From Eubacteriales bacterium (GTDB lineage: Bacteria; Bacillota; Clostridia; Lachnospirales; Lachnospiraceae): 64,000 nucleotides of DNA. The position numbers and the translations under genes were made by a program. Positions within the stretch are counted from its first letter, which is position 1, and every line of letters starts with the position of its first letter. The stretch is from positions 78,932 through 142,931 of the forward strand of contig JAUNOK010000003.1 in NCBI GenBank assembly GCA_030537195.1, written 5' to 3'. The notes beneath the pieces are model-generated. The model was not told the origin of the DNA. It saw only the letters and a program-made list of their open reading frames with translations, and ran no database searches. This document shows positions 33,802 to 43,459 of the stretch, in pieces.

Positions 33802-34248
33802 TTATCTGTCAAATGGTGCATCGTCATCATCACGTTCATATGCATCGAAATCATCATGACCATCTGCATGCTCATGTCCATCAATCATATTCTCTCTGTT
33901 GACAACTCTCTTGACATCTCTCTGCTTCTCTACAAGCTCTGACAAAAGCTCTTTAGTAGCCTTAGGTCTCTTGATATTCTTAATCTCGAAATCACCCATC
34001 GTCTTATCTCCAGAGCATACCTTAATAGTTCCTACTCCGACAAGTCTCTGCATGAATGAGCGTTCAAGCGAAATATCCATAATACGGTACAGTCTTACTT
34101 CATCGTCTTTGATGCTGAAAAAGCCCCTGCTTACAAAGAATCTGTCCTTAGACACACTGTATCTTGTGAATGACCATGGGAGTCCAAGGAAGAGAATTCT
34201 CTTCCTGTCCTTCCATAATATATCTGTGCTGACTTTATCTCTTGCCAT
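33802..34248 (-). CDS. PH domain-containing protein
   Basis: The 148-residue protein has a bacterial PH domain (YdbS/bPH_2-like): ILFLGLPWSFTRYSVSKDRFFVSRGFFSIKDDEVRLYRIMDISLERSF, then GTIKVCSGDKTMGDFEIKNIKRPKATKELLSELVEKQR. The tail is unusual, His/Asp-rich (DGHEHADGHDDFDAYERDDDD), perhaps a weak metal-binding tail. No membrane helix. The ATG at 34248 has AGGGGG upstream. It lies 34 bases after purL. Confidence 0.82.
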   Translation of the reverse strand: MARDKVSTDILWKDRKRILFLGLPWSFTRYSVSKDRFFVSRGFFSIKDDEVRLYRIMDISLERSFMQRLVGVGTIKVCSGDKTMGDFEIKNIKRPKATKELLSELVEKQRDVKRVVNRENMIDGHEHADGHDDFDAYERDDDDAPFDR

Positions 34249-34282
34249 AATCTGCCCCCTCTGATTCATTATATTCTATGCA

Positions 34283-37200
34283 TTACTTGAAGTACTTAAC
34301 ACCTGATTCAAATATCTTGATATCCTGCTCTCCATAGATGTTAATAGCAACACTGTCACCACGTCTCTCAGAATGTGCCATCTTACCGAAGCATCTTCCG
34401 TCTGGGCTTGTGATACCTTCAATTGCCATATATGAACCATTGATATTCCACTCTTCGTCCATAGATACATTACCATTAAGATCACAGTACTGTGTAGCAA
34501 CCTGTCCGTTAGCAAAGAGCTTATCAAGCCATTCCTTAGGAGCAACGAATCTTCCTTCACCGTGTGAAGCTGGGTTGCAGTATACTCCGCCAAGTTCAGC
34601 ATTAGCAAGCCATGGGCTTAAATTGCTGACAACCTTAGTGTATACCATCTTAGATATATGACGGTTAATTGTATTAAATGTAAGTGTAGGTGACTGTGCA
34701 TCCTGTCCTGTAATCTTACCATTAGGTACAAGACCAAGCTTGATAAGAGCCTGGAATCCGTTACAGATACCAAGTGCAAGACCATCTCTCTCATTAAGAA
34801 GTTTCTCAACCGCTTCCTTCATCTTGGCATTACGGAATGCTGTAGCGAAGAACTTAGCAGAACCATCTGGTTCATCACCTGCTGAGAATCCACCTGGGAA
34901 CATAATAATCTGTGCCTGGTTAATAGCCTTTTCAAATTCATCTACAGACTCTCTGATGCTCTCAGCATCAAGGTTCTTGAATACCTTAACAATTGTATCA
35001 GCGCCAGCTCTCTCAAATGCCTTGGCACTGTCGTACTCACAGTTAGTTCCTGGGAATACTGGGATAAATACTGTTGGCTTAGCAACCTTATTCTTGCATA
35101 CATGTACACTTGGTGCTTCATATAACTTACTCTCAACCGGTGTAGTTTCCTTAGAAGCCTTTGTTGGGAATACTTCTTCAAGCGTATCAGTCCATACGCT
35201 TAAAGCTTCTTCTATATTGATTGAAACTTCCTTATATGTGAACTTACCATTATCCTTAACTGTACCAACCTTAGTGTAAGCTGTAGTAATCTCACCAAGC
35301 TTATCTGCTGGAACTTCTGCAACGATGCATCCATAAGCTGGAGCGAAGAGATCATCTTCCTTAACATCTGCACTGATCTCAAATCCTAACTTATTACCAA
35401 ACGCCATCTTGCTGAGTGCTGGTACAAGTCCGTTAGCATCAAGAACATATGCAGATACAATTGCCTTCTTCTGGATAAGTTCATGTATTGCACTGTAAAG
35501 TGCCTTAACCTGCTCGAAATCTGGAAGATCATACTGATCTTTCTTAATATCAAATCTAACTAATACGTCACCATCATTCTTAAGTTCAGGAGTAATAATA
35601 TCTCCTTCCTTAGCTACATCAATAGCGAATGAGCAGAGTGTTGGTGGAACATCAATATGTTCAAATGTTCCTGACATACTATCCTTACCACCAATTGATG
35701 GAAGTCCGAATCCCATCTGTGCTTCATATGCACCAAGAAGTGCAGCAAATGGCTGGCTCCATCTTTCTGGGTCTTCTGTCATTCTTCTGAAGTATTCCTG
35801 ATATGTGAATCTGATCTTACTGAAATCACCACCAGCAGCAACGATCTTAGCTACAGAATCTGTTACAGCATAGATTGCTCCATGATATGGACTCCATGAT
35901 GAAAGATATGGATCAAATCCATAAGACATCATAGTTACTGTGTCACATTTGCCCTTGAGTACTGGAAGCTTTGCAACCATGCTCTGTGTTTCTGTAAGCT
36001 GATACTTACCACCATATGGCATATATACTGAACCGGCTCCGATAGAACCATCAAATCTCTCAACAAGTCCCTTCTGTGAACATTCGTTAAGGTCTGCTAA
36101 AGTCTTTAACCACTTGCCGCGTACATCTGTAACCTTAACTGGCTTAAGATAATCATCTTCCTGTGAAGGAATATCAACTACAACCTTAGTCTCCTGATGA
36201 GCACCATTAGTATCAAGGAATGCTCTTGAGATATTAACGATATCCTTTCCTCTCCAGTTAAGAACGAGTCTTGGCTCTTCTGTTACAACAGCTACCTCAA
36301 CTGCCTCTAAGTTCTCCTGGACAGCGTACTGAAGGAATTCCTTAACATCCTTAGGATCAACTACAACTGCCATTCTCTCCTGAGACTCTGATATAGCAAG
36401 CTCTGTTCCATCAAGACCTTCATACTTCTTAGGGACTTTATCAAGATCTACCTTAAGACCTGCTGCAAGCTCACCAATCGCAACTGATACACCACCTGCA
36501 CCAAAGTCATTACATTTCTTGATAAGCTTGGTAACTTCTGGTCTTCTGAAGAGTCTCTGCATCTTACGCTCTGTAGGAGCATTACCCTTCTGAACCTCAG
36601 CACCACAATCCTCAATAGACTTCTCTGTATGAACCTTAGATGAACCTGTAGCTCCGCCACAGCCATCACGTCCTGTTCTTCCACCAAGAAGAATAATAAT
36701 ATCTCCCGGGTCAGAATTCTCTCTCTTAACTGCACTTCTTGGAGCAGCAGCTATAACCGCACCAATCTCCATTCTCTTGGCAACATAATCAGGATGATAG
36801 ATTTCTTTAACATATCCTGTAGCAAGTCCGATCTGGTTACCATATGAACTGTATCCATGAGCTGCGCCTGTAACAAGCTTTCTCTGTGGAAGCTTTCCAT
36901 GAAGTGTCTCAGATACAGGAACTGTAGGATCTGCTGCGCCTGTAATTCTCATTGCCTGATATACATATGTACGTCCTGACAATGGATCTCTTATAGCACC
37001 ACCAAGGCATGTTGCTGCACCACCAAATGGCTCAATCTCTGTTGGGTGGTTATGTGTCTCATTCTTAAAGTTAACAAGCCATTCCTCTGTCTTTCCATCA
37101 ATCTCAACTGGAACAACAATTGAGCAGGCATTAATCTCATCAGATTCTTCCTGATCAGCTAACTTGCCCTCAGCCTTTAACTTCTTAGCACCCATAAGTG

Positions 37201-38035
37201 CAAGGTCCATAAGGCATACGAACTTGTCCTTACGGTCTTTATAAATCTTGGCTCTGTCTGAAAGATACTTGTTATATGTAGCTTCCATAGGAGCTCTGTA
37301 AAATCCGTCCTTAAACTTAACATCTGTAAGCTCTGTTGCAAATGTTGTGTGACGGCAATGGTCTGACCAGTATGTATCAAGTACTCTGATTTCAGTCATA
37401 GAAGGATCACGCTTCTCAACATTAGCAAAATGTTCCTGAATGAACTTGAAATCCTTAAATGTCATGGCAAGTCCTAAAGAATCATATAATTCCTTTAACT
37501 TATCCTCTGGCATATCCTTGAATCCATCAAAATATATAACATCAGCCGGAGTCTTGAACTCAGTAACAAGAGTTTCTGGAATATCCTCTGCTGCCTGTCT
37601 TGAATCAACAGGGTTAATGCAGTGTTCCTTAATCTTGTTCTTCTCCTCCTCAGTAATAGTTCCTGTCAATACATAAGTTACAGCAGTCTTGATAACTGGT
37701 GTCTCATTCTCATTAAAGAACTTAACACACTGCTCTGCAGAATCAGCTCTCTGATCGAACTGTCCTGGAAGATACTCTACAGAGAACACGAAATCATCCT
37801 TCCCTGCTGGAAATGTTCCCTCATAAACATCATCTACTGGTGGCTCAGAAAAAACAGTAGTAAGTGCTTTCTTATATGTTTCTTCTGAAAGATTCTCGAT
37901 ATCATAACGAATAAGAACTCTTACATCAGTAATAGTCTTAATTCCAAGATATCCGCCTATCTCTTCAAGTAATTCTTTCGCATTAACTGCAAATGGTTTC
38001 TTTTTCTCGACAAAAACTCTCTTAACGCCGCTCAT
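34283..38035 (-). CDS. purL: phosphoribosylformylglycinamidine synthase
   Basis: The fourth step of purine synthesis: FGAR plus glutamine and ATP gives FGAM. At 1250 residues this is the large one-piece form with the glutaminase fused at the C-terminus. Visible parts are the substrate loop VKFKNETHNHPTEIEPFGGAATCLGG-type region near 325-345 (NETHNHPT), the AIR-synthase-like ATP domains with GGRTGRDGCGGATGSS, and a second half with GIGGKDS-like GLPSIGGKDSMSGTF. The GATase end has PVFPGTNCEYD, ALGICNGFQALIKLG with the nucleophile Cys, and ASHGEGRFV with the catalytic His. It has its own promoter; no other pur gene is in view. Confidence 0.97.
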   Translation of the reverse strand: MSGVKRVFVEKKKPFAVNAKELLEEIGGYLGIKTITDVRVLIRYDIENLSEETYKKALTTVFSEPPVDDVYEGTFPAGKDDFVFSVEYLPGQFDQRADSAEQCVKFFNENETPVIKTAVTYVLTGTITEEEKNKIKEHCINPVDSRQAAEDIPETLVTEFKTPADVIYFDGFKDMPEDKLKELYDSLGLAMTFKDFKFIQEHFANVEKRDPSMTEIRVLDTYWSDHCRHTTFATELTDVKFKDGFYRAPMEATYNKYLSDRAKIYKDRKDKFVCLMDLALMGAKKLKAEGKLADQEESDEINACSIVVPVEIDGKTEEWLVNFKNETHNHPTEIEPFGGAATCLGGAIRDPLSGRTYVYQAMRITGAADPTVPVSETLHGKLPQRKLVTGAAHGYSSYGNQIGLATGYVKEIYHPDYVAKRMEIGAVIAAAPRSAVKRENSDPGDIIILLGGRTGRDGCGGATGSSKVHTEKSIEDCGAEVQKGNAPTERKMQRLFRRPEVTKLIKKCNDFGAGGVSVAIGELAAGLKVDLDKVPKKYEGLDGTELAISESQERMAVVVDPKDVKEFLQYAVQENLEAVEVAVVTEEPRLVLNWRGKDIVNISRAFLDTNGAHQETKVVVDIPSQEDDYLKPVKVTDVRGKWLKTLADLNECSQKGLVERFDGSIGAGSVYMPYGGKYQLTETQSMVAKLPVLKGKCDTVTMMSYGFDPYLSSWSPYHGAIYAVTDSVAKIVAAGGDFSKIRFTYQEYFRRMTEDPERWSQPFAALLGAYEAQMGFGLPSIGGKDSMSGTFEHIDVPPTLCSFAIDVAKEGDIITPELKNDGDVLVRFDIKKDQYDLPDFEQVKALYSAIHELIQKKAIVSAYVLDANGLVPALSKMAFGNKLGFEISADVKEDDLFAPAYGCIVAEVPADKLGEITTAYTKVGTVKDNGKFTYKEVSINIEEALSVWTDTLEEVFPTKASKETTPVESKLYEAPSVHVCKNKVAKPTVFIPVFPGTNCEYDSAKAFERAGADTIVKVFKNLDAESIRESVDEFEKAINQAQIIMFPGGFSAGDEPDGSAKFFATAFRNAKMKEAVEKLLNERDGLALGICNGFQALIKLGLVPNGKITGQDAQSPTLTFNTINRHISKMVYTKVVSNLSPWLANAELGGVYCNPASHGEGRFVAPKEWLDKLFANGQVATQYCDLNGNVSMDEEWNINGSYMAIEGITSPDGRCFGKMAHSERRGDSVAINIYGEQDIKIFESGVKYFK

Positions 38036-38079
38036 ATCTTCCTCCTGAGATTAGTTATATTAATTATTAATATTTAACT

Positions 38080-38107
38080 ATTGTATCACAATAAAACATA
38101 TTTTCAA
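38080..38107 (-). promoter_or_regulatory. purL promoter
   Basis: On the minus strand TTGAAA (38107-38102), 16 bases and TACAAT (38085-38080), about 45 bases before the purL ATG. No purine riboswitch is visible between promoter and start. Confidence 0.6.
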
Positions 38108-38111
38108 ATAA

Positions 38112-39050
38112 TTATTCATGCATTCTTCTTATTATCTTGTAAACAACCTGATTACCCATTACGGTAGGTCCTGTATGTGCGAAGAAAACAATGCCGTCTG
38201 TCTGTGATATTATCTCGCTCTTTACCGTTCCCTCACATGGATCAAGAATCTGTGCAATAAGCTCGCCATGATATACAGGGTCACCCGGTTCTTTAAGTCT
38301 CTTATAGAATCCGGCATCATAAGTCTTGACCGCCATAAGGTCGAATTCATTAATAACACTTGCTATGTATCCACTGTGATTATTGTACTTAAGAATACCC
38401 ATTCTTGTTAAGAATCTGAGTACCGAAGACACTGCCTGTCTTGCAGACTTCTCATCAATCATATCAGTACTGTTGGTATATATTGAAAATGCATTGGTAC
38501 CATTCATCTGCCAGTTATAATTAAGTGTAACTGTATCCATTGGCTTAGGCTTTCTTATAACAACGTACTGAAGTCCGAACAGATTAGCAAGACTCGCACT
38601 CTGGAATCCTGTATCCATCATCTTTACATGCGGTATGAAATCACCCGGCATGTAAAAGCTTGCAAAATGTATTCCGTAGCTGTAGCCCTTAATCCTGTCA
38701 AAAAGCGTACCTGCTATCTGCTTGGTTGTATCTCCATTAATATCACCTGGAAAAGCCCTGTTAATATCAGAATTATCTGTAGGCCAGAATCTCTTTCCTA
38801 CATTCATTGAAAATCTGTTGACAGATGGAATGACAAGAATCTCATGGTTATGCGATATCGCTCCGTGAGCTTCGAGCTCTTTAAGCGCTTTTACAAGCTG
38901 TGAGCATATATACAGCTGCTGTATCTCATTGCCTCTTAAAGCACCTACAATACATGCTGATTTCTCGCCTCCTCCGAATCTGTATCCTTCTATCTGATAA
39001 TCTTCTCTATATATACCTTTTAACGAATAAATAATCTCTTTCTTCATCAT
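38112..39050 (-). CDS. succinylglutamate desuccinylase/aspartoacylase family protein, first His ligand replaced
   Basis: The 312-residue protein has the M14-like AstE/AspA fold. The usual zinc motif HxxE is here ALRGNEIQQ, with Arg39 in place of the histidine while Glu42 stays; the third ligand region GIHFASFY keeps His128. NRFSMNVGKRFWPTDNSDINRAFPGD is the typical Arg/Asn substrate block. The C-terminal part reads GDPVYHGELIAQILDPCEGTVKSE, a lipoyl-like beta domain. The start (ATG at 39050 or 39047) overlaps the stop of its paralog, so they are translated together. It may be inactive or use a different metal site. Confidence 0.85.
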   Translation of the reverse strand: MMKKEIIYSLKGIYREDYQIEGYRFGGGEKSACIVGALRGNEIQQLYICSQLVKALKELEAHGAISHNHEILVIPSVNRFSMNVGKRFWPTDNSDINRAFPGDINGDTTKQIAGTLFDRIKGYSYGIHFASFYMPGDFIPHVKMMDTGFQSASLANLFGLQYVVIRKPKPMDTVTLNYNWQMNGTNAFSIYTNSTDMIDEKSARQAVSSVLRFLTRMGILKYNNHSGYIASVINEFDLMAVKTYDAGFYKRLKEPGDPVYHGELIAQILDPCEGTVKSEIISQTDGIVFFAHTGPTVMGNQVVYKIIRRMHE

Positions 39051-39979
39051 CTGCCACCATAAACTCTCGCAATAAGAGCCCCCTTATGCACTACCGGATT
39101 CTCTCTTAATGTAAATATAATTCCATCTGTAGGTGATTCAATTCTCTGGATTATTCTTCCCTCAATAGGTTCAATAATATCTCCTATGTGCGTTCCAATT
39201 CCAATCCTTCCCATAGAATCAACTGCTGATACGAATATTCCGCTTTCCTTAGCAGTAAGAAATGTTACTTCACCTTCTGTAGAGATAATAGGATCATTCA
39301 CATCCTTTGGCTCATCGTCCCATATTCCCATGTGTGACATAAGGTTAAATATACCGTCAACAATATCCCTGCAATACTTAGGTGTAATTCTGTTTCCAAC
39401 GCCCATCTCTGTAACAAGAGTAGGCACACCAAGATGGTTAAGACTGTAGGCAAGAGTTGCATCAAGCACAGTAATAGACGAATATATCCATACAAACTGT
39501 GCATTCATCATCTTCGCATATGGAAGAAGCTTTTCCTGTGTATCATCATTAATTCTTACCTGTGGCATCTCATTTACAAATATATTGCTTGAATGGATGT
39601 CGATACACAAGTCACTTCCAATAATATCTTCAATAATGCCTGCTGCCACATATTCAGCCATGGCACCATTATTATCACCAGGGAAAACTCTGTTCATATC
39701 AAGATCAAACATAGGAATTCCTCTTGAACCTGTATCAATACCAAGAGGATTAATATCCGGATATATATCAACTATTCCCTTAAGTTTATCCTTTTCTCTC
39801 TCAATTCTTCTTATAATCTCATAACATATCAATTGACCATCCAGCTCATCACCATGAGTACCTGTAACAATCGATATTCTTGGTGCGCTGTGGTTCTCTT
39901 CTTTATTCATAAGTCTGTTCTTCCTGACTACCAGTCTCTCATGAACCGGAAGTTCAACAGAAACAACTTCTTCTATCAT
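39047..39979 (-). CDS. succinylglutamate desuccinylase/aspartoacylase family protein
   Basis: A 310-residue paralog of the next gene, with a full zinc site: GTHGDELDGQ (His42, Glu45) and CIDIHSS (His129). PDINPLGIDTGSRGIPMFDLDMNRVFPGDNNG is the substrate-binding block, and the C-terminal beta domain with GTHIGDIIEPIEGRII is kept. It should hydrolyse an N-acyl amino acid or similar amide; the real substrate is unknown. Paired M14 proteins with coupled translation suggest a heterodimer. Confidence 0.87.
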   Translation of the reverse strand: MIEEVVSVELPVHERLVVRKNRLMNKEENHSAPRISIVTGTHGDELDGQLICYEIIRRIEREKDKLKGIVDIYPDINPLGIDTGSRGIPMFDLDMNRVFPGDNNGAMAEYVAAGIIEDIIGSDLCIDIHSSNIFVNEMPQVRINDDTQEKLLPYAKMMNAQFVWIYSSITVLDATLAYSLNHLGVPTLVTEMGVGNRITPKYCRDIVDGIFNLMSHMGIWDDEPKDVNDPIISTEGEVTFLTAKESGIFVSAVDSMGRIGIGTHIGDIIEPIEGRIIQRIESPTDGIIFTLRENPVVHKGALIARVYGGR

Positions 39980-40061
39980 ATCATTCTCCCATAATCCCCC
40001 GGATTATCTATACCCGGACCTTATTAATATCTGTTTGGATTTTATCACACATGAAATGTGT

Positions 40062-42524
40062 CTACAAGTCCTGTTCGTCCCAGAAATCGCGTATACATCT
40101 GTCAGCATTGCCAAGTGTCACCGGATATATCCTGTTCCACTCTCTCGGATACATGCTCTCATATTCACCAGTCATAAATCTGTCGTCTAAAAGCGCAATA
40201 ACGCCCTTATCCGTATCAGTCCTTATAACCCTTCCCGCTGCCTGAAGCACCTTATTCATTCCCGGAATAACATAGGCGTAAGAATATCCGTTTTTGCCAA
40301 ATTCATCAAAATAATCCCTTAAAATGTTGCGTTCCCTGCACACCATCGGCATCCCTGTTCCTACTATGACAGCTCCAATCAGACTCTCATCCTTTAAATC
40401 AATCCCTTCCGAGAATATTCCGCCAAGCACGCAGAAGCCTACAAGCGAAGCTCCCTCCGGCAGCTCCTCGTAAAATGCCGATAAGAAATTCTCCTTATCA
40501 GCCTCCTTCATAAAACGTCCCTGCACAAGCACATTAATACACTGCTCTGGTAAAAATGTATCTTCTCCACCACATTCAGCTACATTGATACCATTTTTCC
40601 ACCTGAAACACTCCAGAACATTCTCCATGTAAGAATATGACGGAAAGAACACCATGTATCTTCCACTTCTGCCAGATACCATATGCATAATATAATCATG
40701 TACCTTGGCAAACTCTTTTGCATTTCTTCTTGTATAACGGCTTGTCACATCAGTGGCAACGACAATTCTCTTATTGTCAGGCTCGAAAGAAGAATGTGCA
40801 TACACCGCTCTTTCTGACACATCACCTGAAAGCATTTCTTTAAAATAGTTCACCGGCAGCAGTGTAGCCGAGAAAAACACAGTACTTCTGCCCTGTGAAA
40901 GTCTCTCACTTATGTTGCCTGACGGGTCAACGCAGTACAGATGTACAAGAAAGTTTCCATCGTTATCATGTTCATTATAGTAGACATATTTTTCATCAGC
41001 ACAGTCGTACATATTAAGAAAATGTCTCACTGCAAAGAAAAATTCCAGCAGCTCGTTAGTGACAGGCTCACCCTTATGCCTTTCCATGAACTTCTGCATA
41101 AGTCCCATGACACGCTCAAGACTGGCTGGAAATGTGCCAAGTCCACTCACAACCATAAAAGTATCGCACTGTCTTTTATATTCGAGCAATTGCTTGTTGC
41201 ATTTGTCAAGTGCGCCTGCAAGCCGCTTATCCATCTCCTTGACAAGCTTCTTTGCTGCAAGGAAATCCTCTTTTTTCAACACAGCACTGTACATTTCTCT
41301 TGCTCTATCCACAAGGTTATGCGCCTCATCCACAAGAAACACATAATCTCCCTTCGCACCGTTGCCAAAATACCTCTTAAGCGACGCGTCCGGGTCAAAT
41401 ACATAATTATAATCGCATATAATTCCATCACACCAGTACGAAACATCAAGCGACATCTCAAACGGGCAGACCTTATGCCTGTCCGCATATTCCATGACAT
41501 TATCCCTCCCGATAACCATCTGGCTCGTTATTATGTCATACACAGCGTCATTAATCCTGTCAAAATGTCCCTTGGCATACGGACACGCCACCGGATTGCA
41601 GTTGCGCTCATCAAGTGGACATATTTTATCCTTCGCGGTAAGCGTAACAGTTCTCATGTGAAGCCCGCTATCCCTCAATATAGCATAAGTATCCTCCGCA
41701 ACAGTTCTCGTTATCGTCTTGGAGGTCAGATAAAATATCTTGTCAGCCATCTGCTGCCCTAGCGCCTGCACAGCCGGAAACACAGTAGACAGTGTCTTTC
41801 CGACACCTGTAGGTGCCTGTATATACAGATTCTCACTATCTTCAATAGCCCTGTATACACTCACGCACAGATTCTTCTGCCCCTCTCTGTATTCATAAGG
41901 GAACTTAAGACCTTTGATTGATTCAGTTCTTTTATGTCTTTCATCAAATGTATAATCAGTCCATCTCTTAAAGCCAGTAATCAGCTTCGTAAACCATTCT
42001 TCAATCCGTTCAAATGTGTACTCTTCCAGAAACTTATTAACTGTCTCAGGCTCTGGTGTAACGTAAGTCATCTGTATTCCAATATTAGAAAGCTTCTTCT
42101 GGCTAGCATATATATAGCCATACACCAGTGCCTGTGCCTTATGCACATACACCGGTTCTTTAAGCAGAGATACATCTGTCTGCATTGTCTTTATCTCATC
42201 GATTATTACATCACCCTTTGGTTCTTTATTGCCGTCCTCATCCTGATTAATATCTGCAATTATACCGTCAGCCCTGCCTTCAACCTGTAAGACATACTCA
42301 ATCCCTAAGTCAGACACAAGCGGTATCTCAATCTTTAAAGGCACTTCGGCATGATACATAGTCCCCATGCTGTGCTGGATTTTCCTGTGAATCCTTGCGC
42401 CCTCCTGCATGATTTTTACATCGTTACTGCCGGTATTCCTGTTGTCAATATCACCTTCTGCACACATGAATTCCACAAGATTCCTTACAGATATTCGAAA
42501 GCAGTTTCCATTTACAGAGTACAT
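40062..42524 (-). CDS. XPD/DinG-like helicase with N-terminal PD-(D/E)XK nuclease-like domain
   Basis: The 820-residue protein combines two parts. Residues about 1-190 look like a RecB/Cas4-type nuclease: VEGRADGI (Asp86), IIDEIKT (Glu110, Lys112) and HKAQALVYGY (Gln131, Tyr135). Residues about 205-820 are a superfamily 2 XPD-like helicase: Walker A APTGVGKT near 238-245, four cysteines at 302, 309, 314 and 353 that fit an Fe-S cluster, DEAH at 399-402, motif IV-VI with VFFSATLL, GGIFSEGIDL and QAAGRVIRT. It probably acts in DNA repair. Start ATG 42524 with GGAG upstream. The gene upstream is a second nuclease-like protein. Confidence 0.88.
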   Translation of the reverse strand: MYSVNGNCFRISVRNLVEFMCAEGDIDNRNTGSNDVKIMQEGARIHRKIQHSMGTMYHAEVPLKIEIPLVSDLGIEYVLQVEGRADGIIADINQDEDGNKEPKGDVIIDEIKTMQTDVSLLKEPVYVHKAQALVYGYIYASQKKLSNIGIQMTYVTPEPETVNKFLEEYTFERIEEWFTKLITGFKRWTDYTFDERHKRTESIKGLKFPYEYREGQKNLCVSVYRAIEDSENLYIQAPTGVGKTLSTVFPAVQALGQQMADKIFYLTSKTITRTVAEDTYAILRDSGLHMRTVTLTAKDKICPLDERNCNPVACPYAKGHFDRINDAVYDIITSQMVIGRDNVMEYADRHKVCPFEMSLDVSYWCDGIICDYNYVFDPDASLKRYFGNGAKGDYVFLVDEAHNLVDRAREMYSAVLKKEDFLAAKKLVKEMDKRLAGALDKCNKQLLEYKRQCDTFMVVSGLGTFPASLERVMGLMQKFMERHKGEPVTNELLEFFFAVRHFLNMYDCADEKYVYYNEHDNDGNFLVHLYCVDPSGNISERLSQGRSTVFFSATLLPVNYFKEMLSGDVSERAVYAHSSFEPDNKRIVVATDVTSRYTRRNAKEFAKVHDYIMHMVSGRSGRYMVFFPSYSYMENVLECFRWKNGINVAECGGEDTFLPEQCINVLVQGRFMKEADKENFLSAFYEELPEGASLVGFCVLGGIFSEGIDLKDESLIGAVIVGTGMPMVCRERNILRDYFDEFGKNGYSYAYVIPGMNKVLQAAGRVIRTDTDKGVIALLDDRFMTGEYESMYPREWNRIYPVTLGNADRCIRDFWDEQDL

Positions 42525-42535
42525 ACTATCTCCAT

Positions 42536-43318
42536 TCAATAATGTTCTTCAATATCATATATATAGGCATTGCCTGTCTTTCCGACTCTTTTCACCTGTT
42601 CCATGTAATTAAGCATTGCAAGTACACTGGCAGCCGTCTGCCTGTCAATATGCGCCGCATTTGCAAAGTCCGCTGAAGTAAAGTCCTTCTCAAGCCCTTC
42701 CGGCACGAACTGCATATAATCCTGCGGGCAGTCCAGCTCAATAACCTTTCTTATTCCAACCGGAATCCTGTCATATCGCACACTTCCGCGCTTCTTATCA
42801 TAACTCCATCCATTAAGAAGCTTATACTCCTCCATATCAATCAGCAGCAAAGTAACCTTAAGATTCGGATTTTTTAAAAATGCTTTAATCTTATACAGTT
42901 CAAACATGGCATCATACATTGAACACCTCTTCGGTGACTTTCTTCTTGAAGTAATATCCCCTGTCTCCGGCTCTATCCAGCTTAGATACTTTTCATATGG
43001 CATCGGATACACAACCCTGACCTGATATTCATTCAGGAATACTGACAGCTTATCCCTTAACTTGTTAAGCTGTCTTGTCTGAATCTCAATTATTCCATGC
43101 TCATTATATATATCTGCATAGTAGCCGTCTATTGCAACCTCGTGATTATCCTCATCGGGTTCATAATACATTTTAAGTACTGCATGCAGTGTCTTTTCTG
43201 ACAAAGTGCCTATCCCCTTGTCATTGTGGCTCTTGCCGATTATCTTCTCCTTCGCTTCATCAAAAGCCTTACTGTCTATATATTCTATTGGTTCATTGGA
43301 AGATTTCTTCTTCGGCAT
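42536..43318 (-). CDS. putative restriction-like nuclease with winged-helix tail
   Basis: This 260-residue protein is not a family I can name. Residues about 35-110 have IGTLSEKTLHAVLKMYY, then GYYADIYNEHGIIEIQTRQLNKL, which fits a PD-(D/E)XK-like core in the D...ExQ form (Asp69, Glu78, Gln80), as in some Holliday-junction and Vsr-type nucleases. The C-terminal part (about 195-255, TSADFANAAHIDRQTAASVLAMLNYMEQVKRVG) resembles a winged helix. It is 11 bases upstream of the helicase gene, so the two are very likely cotranscribed and cooperate in DNA processing. Nuclease activity is inferred from motif only. Confidence 0.65.
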   Translation of the reverse strand: MPKKKSSNEPIEYIDSKAFDEAKEKIIGKSHNDKGIGTLSEKTLHAVLKMYYEPDEDNHEVAIDGYYADIYNEHGIIEIQTRQLNKLRDKLSVFLNEYQVRVVYPMPYEKYLSWIEPETGDITSRRKSPKRCSMYDAMFELYKIKAFLKNPNLKVTLLLIDMEEYKLLNGWSYDKKRGSVRYDRIPVGIRKVIELDCPQDYMQFVPEGLEKDFTSADFANAAHIDRQTAASVLAMLNYMEQVKRVGKTGNAYIYDIEEHY

Positions 43319-43400
43319 AGCTTATTCCTCATCACAACATATGTTCTATCATGTTATCAAGTATCTTACGAATACCCGAAAAAATCAACCCTATATGACA

Positions 43401-43449
43401 AATGCCCTGATAATTTACAGACATGTACATCTATAACCATCAGGGCATT
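43401..43449 (-). terminator. hairpin after the cohesin protein gene
   Basis: AATGCCCTGAT (43401-43411) pairs perfectly with ATCAGGGCATT (43439-43449). It lies 10 bases after the cohesin gene stop and precedes the nuclease-like gene. T-tract is weak. Confidence 0.65.
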
Positions 43450-43459
43450 AAACATTTAT

